From: Lachnospiraceae bacterium UBA3287
GTDB taxonomy: Bacteria > Bacillota > Clostridia > Lachnospirales > Lachnospiraceae
Length of the DNA stretch: 5,371 nucleotides
Assembly (NCBI GenBank): GCA_002362155.1
Contig: DETN01000193.1
Location: 6,164 to 11,534 of the forward strand
Direction: 5' to 3'
How positions within the stretch are numbered: position 1 is the stretch's first letter; every line of letters begins with the position of its first letter. Position numbers and translations under genes: made by a program. Under the pieces are notes generated by a model, which saw only the letters and a program-made list of their open reading frames with translations, made no database searches and was not told the origin of the DNA. Positions 1 through 4,888 of this stretch are shown one piece after another.

Positions 1-989
1 CCGGCCGGAAGAGGAGCCTCCGCGGACGGCCGCAGGTTTGCAAGGGCCAGCACGGCAGTAAGGAGAAGGGGAAGAAGGACCTTCAGGATCTTTCCCGCCC
101 GCTCTCTGAAAACTCCCTGCTCCAGACTTGTCTTTCCTGCCCTGAAGGAGATGGCTCCGCTCCTGCAGACCTTTCTGCACCCGCCGCAGTGGATGCATTC
201 CCTGTCTCCCACATACCGGGTGTCCATGGGGCAGGTCCTGACGCAGGCCCCGCAGCCGGTGCAGGCGGCCCCGTCCACTTTTACCCCCACCAGGGCGATC
301 CTGGAAAAGAGGCCGTACAGGGCTCCCAGAGGACAGAGAAAGCGGCAGAAGGACCGGTAGCAGAAGATGCAGGATACAAGGACCAGGGCCAGGATCAGGG
401 CCTTTCGGGCAAAAAGAGATCCCAGCATGGAAAAAAGGCCTTTATTTGCGGGGTGGATCAGAAGGCCTCCCGCTCCCTCCAGAGTGCCCGCAGGGCAGAT
501 GTACTTGCAGAAGGCCGGCAGGGGCAGGCCCTTTTTCAGGCCGTACAGAAGGGGGACCAGAAGGACCAGGACCAGCAGAAGAAGGTATTTAAGGCCGGAA
601 AGGATCCTGGTGGCCCTGCTTTTCCTGATTTTGGGCGTGGGTATCTTATGCAGCAGCTCCTGGACCATGCCGAAGGGACAGAGCCATCCGCAGACGGTCC
701 GGCCCAGCAGAAGGCCATAGAGCATAAGGATCCCCAGGACATAGGTCCCGGCCCTGGTGCCGGATGCGGCCATGGCGTTCTGCAGAGCGCCCAGAGGACA
801 GGCCCCCACGGCGCCCGGACAGGAATAGCAGTTGAGGCCGGGCACGCACAGGTTCTTTGCGGGACCTGTATAGATCCTGCCCAGGGCCAGGCCTTTTATA
901 TTCGCGTTGTATAAGAGGGCACAGTAAAGCTGTACCAGGCGGCGCTTTGTGGGCCGCAGGGCCGGACGCCTTTTTTTTATTTCAGCCAA
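1..989 (-). CDS. Membrane polyferredoxin, NapH/CcoG-like 4Fe-4S binding protein (3' end outside window)
   Basis: The reading frame is open from 989 to the window edge, giving 329 codons with no stop. It begins with basic residues and a segment reading LVQLYCALLYNANIKG. Cysteine clusters follow: C48/C54/C57/C64 (CVPGLNCYSCPG, then ACPLGALQN); CGWLCPFG at 100-107; CKYICPAG at 161-168; CRFLCPLG at 215-222. Two ferredoxin clusters complete the set, C243/C246/C249/C253 (CTGCGACVRTCP) and C265/C268/C271/C275. Hydrophobic segments lie near 83-97, 132-149 and 196-210, with another at about 301-318 just before the edge. The cysteine-plus-membrane layout is that of Fer4_5/NapH-type proteins, which move electrons at the cytoplasmic membrane. 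The frame contains no ATG or GTG before the conserved region. A TTG at 989-987 overlaps the stop of the upstream CXXC gene and has GGAG 10 nt upstream, so I chose it. The electron donor and acceptor cannot be told from the sequence. The hydrophobic C-terminal stretch may lead to an exported domain beyond the window. The family call is firm; the exact start is less so. Confidence 0.87.
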   Translation of the reverse strand, partial: MAEIKKRRPALRPTKRRLVQLYCALLYNANIKGLALGRIYTGPAKNLCVPGLNCYSCPGAVGACPLGALQNAMAASGTRAGTYVLGILMLYGLLLGRTVCGWLCPFGMVQELLHKIPTPKIRKSRATRILSGLKYLLLLVLVLLVPLLYGLKKGLPLPAFCKYICPAGTLEGAGGLLIHPANKGLFSMLGSLFARKALILALVLVSCIFCYRSFCRFLCPLGALYGLFSRIALVGVKVDGAACTGCGACVRTCPMDTRYVGDRECIHCGGCRKVCRSGAISFRAGKTSLEQGVFRERAGKILKVLLPLLLTAVLALANLRPSAEAPLPA

Positions 990-1134
990 GACCGATACAC
1001 TCCGTACAGATGTTGACAGCTTTTACGAACACATCCTGCATGCTGCCGTTCAGGATCCCGTGCAGGATCAGACCGGCGGAAAGGGCAAGCAGGAGAAGCC
1101 TTGGCCATGTCAGGTTCCCCGGGGATCCTTTCAT
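982..1134 (-). CDS. Small CXXC membrane protein, CD1871A type
   Basis: This 50-residue ORF has one N-terminal hydrophobic helix (about residues 12-28, LLLLALSAGLILHGIL in its core), followed by a short amphipathic part and the ending AVNICTECIGLG. The terminal C43-T-E-C46 pair is the only cysteine motif. Size, single helix and C-terminal VNIC-x-x-CIG ending match what I know as the CD1871A family of CXXC-containing proteins in Clostridia, which have no established function and tend to sit beside 4Fe-4S membrane proteins. The ATG at 1134 has a good ribosome site (TGGAGG, 9 nt upstream). The gene begins 28 nt after the lipoprotein stop, and its stop overlaps the TTG start of the polyferredoxin, which suggests translational coupling. 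The CXXC pair could bind a metal or act as a thiol pair serving the neighbouring iron-sulfur protein; that is inference. Genes this short are often skipped by annotation pipelines. Confidence 0.8.
   Translation of the reverse strand: MKGSPGNLTWPRLLLLALSAGLILHGILNGSMQDVFVKAVNICTECIGLG
1000..1003 (-). promoter_or_regulatory. Ribosome site supporting the TTG start of the polyferredoxin
   Basis: GGAG on the minus strand lies inside the CXXC gene, 10 nt before the TTG at 989-987. The frame of the polyferredoxin is closed by TAA at 1025-1023, and the only common start codon between that stop and the conserved region is this TTG. The site is weak by sequence, but coupling to translation of the overlapping upstream gene could compensate. 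Confidence 0.45.
1001..1017. repeat. 17-bp direct repeat, copy 1 (inside CXXC gene)
   Basis: TCCGTACAGATGTTGAC on the plus strand also occurs at 1338-1354. In both copies the minus strand encodes Val-Asn-Ile-Cys-Thr in the same frame: VNICTEC in the CXXC peptide and VNICTDTTC in the lipoprotein. It is a shared coding motif rather than a mobile repeat. Confidence 0.6.
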
Positions 1135-1162
1135 GATCTTTTCCTCCATACCAAAAACACTT

Positions 1163-1513
1163 TTATTTCCTGACCACCTGAAGGATCAGCTCTGTCTCTT
1201 CCCCGGTATACAGGTCGCTGTTTTCTCCGGCTTCATACCCTTCCGGGACTTTGATGACCTCCAGATGGTAGTCTGTCATCTCCCCGCTGTAGAAAATACA
1301 GCCATTTTCATCCGTCGTCTGGGGCTGGCAGGTGGTGTCCGTACAGATGTTGACTACGGCCCCGGCAACGGGATCTCCCTTCTGGTCTGTCACTTTAATG
1401 GTATAGTCTGCAGCCGCTTCCGCCGGGGGAGCAGTGGCGCTTCCGCTGTCCTTTCCCCCGCAGCCCGCCAGAAGCAGGGCCAGGATCAGGACCGCTAAAA
1501 ATCTTCTGAACAT
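1163..1513 (-). CDS. Small lipoprotein with one Ig-like/prealbumin-like domain
   Basis: The 116-residue protein starts with a lipoprotein signal peptide: basic MFRR, a hydrophobic core, then lipobox LAGC with C18 as the predicted lipidated cysteine. A short Ser/Ala/Pro-rich linker (about 19-36) follows. Residues 37-116 form one small beta-rich domain beginning YTIKVTDQKGDPVAGAVV and containing TTDENG and VPEGYE. This resembles the carboxypeptidase-regulatory-like/SpaA-like beta-sandwich repeats common on Firmicute surfaces. Three cysteines in the mature domain (C57, C62, C72) are unusual for such folds and could form a disulfide or hold a ligand. The ATG lies 10 nt after the omega-amidase stop, and its ribosome site (AGGAGA) overlaps that stop codon. 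Position directly before the CXXC protein and polyferredoxin suggests an extracytoplasmic partner of that membrane system. Its specific function is unknown. Confidence 0.85.
   Translation of the reverse strand: MFRRFLAVLILALLLAGCGGKDSGSATAPPAEAAADYTIKVTDQKGDPVAGAVVNICTDTTCQPQTTDENGCIFYSGEMTDYHLEVIKVPEGYEAGENSDLYTGEETELILQVVRK
1338..1354. repeat. 17-bp direct repeat, copy 2 (inside lipoprotein gene)
   Basis: This is identical to 1001-1017 and codes for residues VNICT (54-58) of the lipoprotein, just before its second cysteine. The identity covers every codon third position, so it exceeds what the shared peptide alone requires. Confidence 0.6.
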
Positions 1514-1523
1514 TCTTATCTCC

Positions 1524-2321
1524 TTACATTTCAGTACCTGACAGAGGGATCTGCCTCCTGACCAGGTCTGTCAGGTCCAGGTCCAGATCTGCCTCCAGGA
1601 TGCCTTCCTCATGGTCCAGCTGACAGACCACCCTTCCCCAGGGATCCGTCACGATGCTGTGGCCGTAGGCCCTGTAGGAGGCTTCCTCATCCCGGGCGGG
1701 GGAGCAGCCGATCATGAAGATCTGCTGGTCCAGGGCCCTGGCCCTGAAAAGAGTCTCCCAGTGGGCGGGACCTGTGGTCATGTTGAAGGCGGCCGGTACA
1801 AAGACCGCCCTGACTCCTTCCCTGCGCATCCGGATGAACATTTCCGGAAAGCGGATATCAAAACAGATGCAGACGCCCATTTTTCCGAATTCGGTGTCAA
1901 AGACCGTGATCTTATCTCCCGGGGAAAGGACGTCCGATTCTTTAAAATACTGTCCTCCCTCCACGTCGATGTCAAAGAGGTGGACCTTGCGGTGCTTTCC
2001 GATCCTCTTTCCCTCCCTGTCATAGATATAGGAGGTGTTGTAGATGCGGCCCTCCCCGTCCCTTTCCGGAACGGAGCCCCCGATCAGGTATGCTCCCTCC
2101 CTGCGGGAAAGTTCCGACAGAAAGCGGCATACCTCTCCGTCCTCCTCCTGGGCATAGACTGGAAAGCAGGCATTGTCATAGGGACAGGTAAAGATCTCCG
2201 GAAGAAGGATGAAATCCAAAGGAGGTCCTGTCCTGCCCTCCAGCATGGCCGTCACTTTCTCCATGTTTTCCCAAGGAGATTCCAAGGTCTTTTTCTGCAG
2301 GGCCGTCACGTGCATCTTCAT
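1524..2321 (-). CDS. Omega-amidase (Nit2-like nitrilase-superfamily amidase)
   Basis: The 265-residue protein carries the nitrilase catalytic triad: E42 in LLPEIFTCPYDN, K112 in HRKVHLFDID and C153 in GVCICFDIRFPE. Further segments are diagnostic of the Nit2/YafV omega-amidase branch: AAFNMTTGPAHWE (178-189), RARALDQQ (193-200), SPARDEEASYRAYGHS (207-222) and TDPWG (225-229). Family members hydrolyse alpha-ketoglutaramate and alpha-ketosuccinamate, the products of glutamine and asparagine transamination, to the oxoacid and ammonia in the cytoplasm. The start ATG overlaps the stop of the HAD gene as ATGA and has GAGGAG upstream. A second ATG two codons in is possible. The protein ends soon after the conserved RRQIP and lacks the usual RRxDLY-type tail, so it is about ten residues shorter than typical members. 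The triad is complete, so activity is likely. Substrate assignment rests on family resemblance. Confidence 0.93.
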   Translation of the reverse strand: MKMHVTALQKKTLESPWENMEKVTAMLEGRTGPPLDFILLPEIFTCPYDNACFPVYAQEEDGEVCRFLSELSRREGAYLIGGSVPERDGEGRIYNTSYIYDREGKRIGKHRKVHLFDIDVEGGQYFKESDVLSPGDKITVFDTEFGKMGVCICFDIRFPEMFIRMRREGVRAVFVPAAFNMTTGPAHWETLFRARALDQQIFMIGCSPARDEEASYRAYGHSIVTDPWGRVVCQLDHEEGILEADLDLDLTDLVRRQIPLSGTEM

Positions 2322-3130
2322 GCCTTTTCTCCTCTCTGGTACTCCGCAAGGAGGTCCTTCATCCAGGCAAGCATGCCTCCCTCCCGGGGTCCCGGGATCC
2401 TGCCGGATGCTGCGGCGAGCACATCCTCCGCCGACCCTTCCACAGCGTAGGAATGGGGCGTCGTTTCAAACATGGATATATCGTTGGAGGCATCTCCGAA
2501 GGCCGCGGTCTCCTCCGGCAGGATCCCGAACTTCTCCTGGACCAGCTGGACGCCGGTCCCCTTGCCGCCGCCCAGGGGATTGATGTCCAGATACATCTCT
2601 CCCGCGGGAGCCGCCTGGAAACGCTCCCGCAGCTCAATAATACCAGGATCGTTCCTGTGCCTGTCCGGCCCCCCGTCGGGATAGGCCACGCTGATCTTGA
2701 CGATGTCGGGAATCTTTAAGACGTCATCTGTCCGGATCATGTTGATGCCGGCCTTCAGAGACCTTTCGAAAATGGCGTCGCTCAGGTTTTCCACGTAGCA
2801 GGCCGACGGCGTATCGCAGGTAAACATGCGGCCCATGGAGCGCAGCTTCCCTACCAGATATTCCATGTCCTCTCTGGTGCCCAGAGGCTTCAGGGCGATG
2901 AATTCCTTTCCGCAGTAAAGGCAGCCTCCGTTGGAACAGTTGTAGATCAGGTCTGGGCCGATAAAGCCGAATACGTTATGAAGACCCCTGTAAGGCCTTC
3001 CGCTGGCGATCATGATCCTGACCCCGTATTCCATAAGAGACCGCATGACCTTTACCAGGTCTTCCGGGATCTCTCCCGCAGCGGGGGGCAGCAATGTCCC
3101 GTCTATATCTGTTGCAATCAGTTTGATCAT
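2318..3130 (-). CDS. Cof-type HAD-superfamily phosphatase
   Basis: The 270-residue protein has all four HAD motifs. Motif I is ATDIDGTLL, with nucleophile D8 and acid/base D10. Motif II is IASGR, with S43. The motif III lysine is K190 in GGGKGTGV, and motif IV is FGDASNDISMF, with D213 and N216/D217. The large alpha/beta cap between motifs II and III (about 80-185) is the C2 cap of the Cof/YbiV/YidA class. These soluble enzymes dephosphorylate sugar phosphates, nucleotides or flavin/pyridoxal phosphates with broad specificity, so the substrate cannot be named. The start is fixed by motif I lying six residues from the ATG. The nearest GGAG ribosome site sits 13 nt from that ATG, which is longer than usual, and the gap is filled by a palindrome. 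The gene is the first of its transcription unit, behind a candidate promoter, and its stop overlaps the omega-amidase start. Confidence 0.93.
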   Translation of the reverse strand: MIKLIATDIDGTLLPPAAGEIPEDLVKVMRSLMEYGVRIMIASGRPYRGLHNVFGFIGPDLIYNCSNGGCLYCGKEFIALKPLGTREDMEYLVGKLRSMGRMFTCDTPSACYVENLSDAIFERSLKAGINMIRTDDVLKIPDIVKISVAYPDGGPDRHRNDPGIIELRERFQAAPAGEMYLDINPLGGGKGTGVQLVQEKFGILPEETAAFGDASNDISMFETTPHSYAVEGSAEDVLAAASGRIPGPREGGMLAWMKDLLAEYQRGEKA

Positions 3131-3143
3131 AAACAGTCTGTTT
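3131..3143. promoter_or_regulatory. Perfect 13-bp palindrome between ribosome site and HAD start
   Basis: The sequence AAACAG-T-CTGTTT (plus strand) exactly fills the gap between the GGAG at 3144-3147 and the ATG at 3130-3128. In DNA it could be a small operator. In RNA it could fold as a 5-bp stem with a 3-nt loop and shorten the effective ribosome-site spacing. A 6-bp arm palindrome is expected about once in a window this size by chance, so position is the only argument for function. Confidence 0.3.
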
Positions 3144-3193
3144 CTCCGTAATCTTTGTCCTTGTCTGGGAAGGCCCTGTGCCGTCCCAAATCA

Positions 3194-3223
3194 AGTATAC
3201 TGAAAAACCGGCAGAAATGCCAC
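3194..3223 (-). promoter_or_regulatory. Candidate sigma-70-type promoter of the HAD operon
   Basis: Read on the minus strand, GTGGCA (3223-3218, four of six matches to TTGACA) is followed after 18 nt by TATACT (3199-3194, five of six matches to TATAAT). Transcription would start near 3187 and leave a leader of about 57 nt before the HAD gene. It lies between the upstream terminator and the first gene of the next unit, where a promoter is expected. The -10 box is convincing; the -35 box is weak. Confidence 0.5.
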
Positions 3224-3260
3224 CGGGCGGGAAGGCTCCGGAGGAAAAGAAGCCCCAAGA

Positions 3261-3290
3261 AAAAAGAAGATCCGAAAAGATCTTCTTTTT
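3261..3290 (-). terminator. Intrinsic terminator after the transporter/racemase unit
   Basis: The minus-strand sequence folds into a perfect 12-bp stem (AAAAAGAAGATC pairing with GATCTTCTTTTT) around a 6-nt loop. The A-rich left arm and T-rich right arm supply the U tract. It starts 48 nt after the racemase stop and precedes the candidate promoter of the HAD unit, so it separates the two operons. The symmetric A/T flanks mean it could also act on plus-strand transcripts, but no plus-strand gene is present. Confidence 0.87.
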
Positions 3291-3338
3291 GTCAGGCCTC
3301 TGGGAGGCATATATTCTTTTAAGTTCGGGCTTCTCCCG

Positions 3339-4118
3339 TCAGAGAACGATCTCCACGGCCTTCCTGTACAGGATCCTGACGCTTCCGGTAAGACGGAGGC
3401 TTCCGTCCGCTCCTGCATGGATCGCAAGTTCTCCTGCAGGCTGTCGTATCACTGCACTGGCTTCCCCTCCCGCTTCCCTTGCAAGGTATACGCCTACCGC
3501 AGCCGTACCGCTGGCACAGGAGTTTTCCCAGCAGAGAGTCCCTGCAGCAGGAACACAGACCAGGGGCTTTAAGCGCATGGTGCGGGGGTCCAGGAACATG
3601 ATGCCCAGGGCATCTGCCCCCAGATGGCTGCACCAGCTGCGGGAAAGGATCTCCGCCCTCTGGGAAGGGATCTCTTTTGTTACGATGACATGGGATATAC
3701 CTTCAAAGGATACCACAGGACAGATCCCCTCTTCGGGAAGCATCATATCCATGCAGGAGATGGGCTTTGGCATATCCACCGTCCCCTCCCAGCTGCCGTC
3801 CCTTAAGCGGGATACCCGGGCCATGACAGGCTCTTCGGCTCCGGATACCCGGACCCGCATCTTTCCCTCTGTAAGGGATGCCCTGTCCGCCGCGATCACA
3901 GCGCTGCACATGGCGGCGTTCCCGCAGAACTCTCCCCCCGCCATGCGGAGGGCAATGTCGCAGGAAGGGGCGCTCGAAAGAAAGCCCACCTGTTCCGCAT
4001 TCTGTTCCCTGGCCATGAGCCTGGCGGCCGCATAGGCCTGCTTTTCCACGGGAACGGGAGAAGTGACAAGAATGGTTATGTTGCCTGTAGGATCCAGTAA
4101 AAAGTAATCTAGTCTCAT
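3339..4118 (-). CDS. DapF-fold amino-acid racemase, CntK-like (probable histidine racemase)
   Basis: The 259-residue protein has the two-domain, two-cysteine layout of cofactor-independent DapF-type epimerases. The first catalytic cysteine is C65 in GGEFCGNAAM and the second is C201 in WENSCASGTAAVGV. The standard DapF signatures are altered: the N-terminal GxGNDF is replaced by DPTGNITILV (residues 9-18), and the ERGxGxTxACGTGA region reads LCWENSCASGTAA. These segments, with EQVGFL (42-47), VRVSG (89-93) and RQPAGE (225-230), resemble Staphylococcus CntK as I remember it (PSGNMTILV, EQVGFL, GNEFCGNATM, WENSCGSGTASIGV). CntK racemises L-histidine for staphylopine synthesis. The start ATG overlaps the ATPase stop as ATGA, so the racemase is co-expressed with an amino-acid ABC importer. 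No CntL or CntM homologue is visible here. Free histidine, or another amino acid brought in by the transporter, is a plausible substrate; the exact specificity is inferred. Lysine biosynthesis seems unlikely. Confidence 0.85.
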   Translation of the reverse strand: MRLDYFLLDPTGNITILVTSPVPVEKQAYAAARLMAREQNAEQVGFLSSAPSCDIALRMAGGEFCGNAAMCSAVIAADRASLTEGKMRVRVSGAEEPVMARVSRLRDGSWEGTVDMPKPISCMDMMLPEEGICPVVSFEGISHVIVTKEIPSQRAEILSRSWCSHLGADALGIMFLDPRTMRLKPLVCVPAAGTLCWENSCASGTAAVGVYLAREAGGEASAVIRQPAGELAIHAGADGSLRLTGSVRILYRKAVEIVL

Positions 4119-4873
4119 CTCTGATAGTTGCGCAGGAACTGCCTGGTCCTTTCCTCCTGAGTATCTCCGAATAAGGATTCGGGATCGCCCTGTTCTACGA
4201 TGACGCCTTTATCCATGAAGATGACGCGGCTGCTGACCGCCCTGGCAAAGGGCATCTCGTGGGTGACCACCACCATGGTCATCTTTTCATCCGCCAGCTG
4301 GCGGATGACCTTCAGTACTTCACCGGTCAGCTCCGGATCCAGAGCGCTGGTGGGTTCGTCGAAGAAAAGAATATTGGGCTTGAGGGCCAGGGCTCTGGCG
4401 ATGGCAACTCGCTGCTGCTGGCCGCCGGAGAGCTGGCAGGGATAGGCGTCGGCCCTGTTCTCAAGATCCATCTTTCGGAGGAGCTCCATGGCCTCCTGGC
4501 GGACCTCCTCCTTAGGACGCTTCTGCACGGAAACAGGGGCGTCCATAACGTTCTTCAGTACGGAATAATGCGGGAAAAGGTTGAAGTTCTGGAAGACCAG
4601 ACCGAAATAGTTCTTTACTTTGGCCAGCTCCGAATGGCTGACATATTCCGCACGGCCGGCCTCGTTTGTGGTAACGGCCGCCTTATCCATGTAGCGGATC
4701 TCGCCGGCGTCGATCTTTTCCAGGAAGGTGGCGCAGCGAAGCAGGGTAGACTTGCCCGAACCGGAGGGGCCGATGATGGAGACGACCTCGCCCTCATCCA
4801 CGTGGAAGCTGATATCCTTGAGGACTTCCAGTCCGCCGAAGGATTTCTGAATGGAATTCATCTGTAAAATCAT
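4115..4873 (-). CDS. Polar amino-acid ABC transporter ATP-binding protein (GlnQ/HisP family)
   Basis: The 252-residue ATPase is complete. It has Walker A GPSGSGKS (35-42), Q-loop Q95 in VFQNFNLFPH, signature LSGGQQQR (148-155), Walker B ILFFDEP (168-174, with E173), D-loop SALD (176-179) and switch H205 in VVVTHEM. Length and the FNLFPH and SGGQQQRVAIARAL wording place it in the polar amino-acid uptake group that energises import of histidine, glutamine, cystine and related substrates. Its Walker A to Q-loop region carries the longer insertion (about 63-90) seen in part of this group. The start ATG follows the permease stop by 15 nt and has a strong AGGGAGGT ribosome site. A second ATG at codon 5 is less likely. 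The ATPase would dimerise on the cytoplasmic face of the permease. The sequence alone does not tell which amino acid is carried. Confidence 0.95.
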   Translation of the reverse strand: MILQMNSIQKSFGGLEVLKDISFHVDEGEVVSIIGPSGSGKSTLLRCATFLEKIDAGEIRYMDKAAVTTNEAGRAEYVSHSELAKVKNYFGLVFQNFNLFPHYSVLKNVMDAPVSVQKRPKEEVRQEAMELLRKMDLENRADAYPCQLSGGQQQRVAIARALALKPNILFFDEPTSALDPELTGEVLKVIRQLADEKMTMVVVTHEMPFARAVSSRVIFMDKGVIVEQGDPESLFGDTQEERTRQFLRNYQR

Positions 4874-4888
4874 AGGGCAGACCTCCCT

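Noticed and set aside
536..849. Two short minus-strand frames (536-742 and 646-849)
   Set aside because: They are out-of-frame readings of the polyferredoxin gene. The true frame through the same bases encodes the CGWLCPFG and neighbouring clusters.
189..914. Long plus-strand open frame over the polyferredoxin region
   Set aside because: It is antisense to a continuous minus-strand frame with six recognisable cysteine clusters. Its own product is low-complexity, rich in Gln, Gly and Ala, and has no family features.
1..989. Frameshifted or broken polyferredoxin pseudogene
   Set aside because: Translation from 989 to base 1 is continuous and all cysteine clusters are in one frame. It only appears absent because it starts with TTG and its stop lies outside the window.
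1500..1560. Frameshift removing the normal omega-amidase C-terminus
   Set aside because: Reading the other two frames past RRQIP did not restore a DLY-type tail, and the stop is immediately followed by a good ribosome site for the lipoprotein, so the short end looks genuine.
1611..2450. Plus-strand open frame of 279 codons
   Set aside because: It lies opposite the omega-amidase and the HAD 3' end, both with full catalytic motifs. Its translation shows no recognisable domain and no ribosome site.
3131..3338. Small RNA gene or riboswitch in the gap between the two operons
   Set aside because: Apart from the terminator, promoter and short palindrome, I saw no conserved aptamer-like structure or tRNA-like fold, and the predicted leader is only about 57 nt.
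3178..4035. Plus-strand open frame of 285 codons across the terminator and racemase
   Set aside because: It runs through an intrinsic terminator and is antisense to the racemase. The product is Ser/Pro/Arg-rich without family features.
3339..4118. Diaminopimelate epimerase for lysine and wall synthesis
   Set aside because: The two catalytic cysteines fit the fold, but the GxGNDF and ERGxGxTxACGTG signatures are replaced by CntK-like wording, and the gene sits with an amino-acid importer rather than lysine genes.
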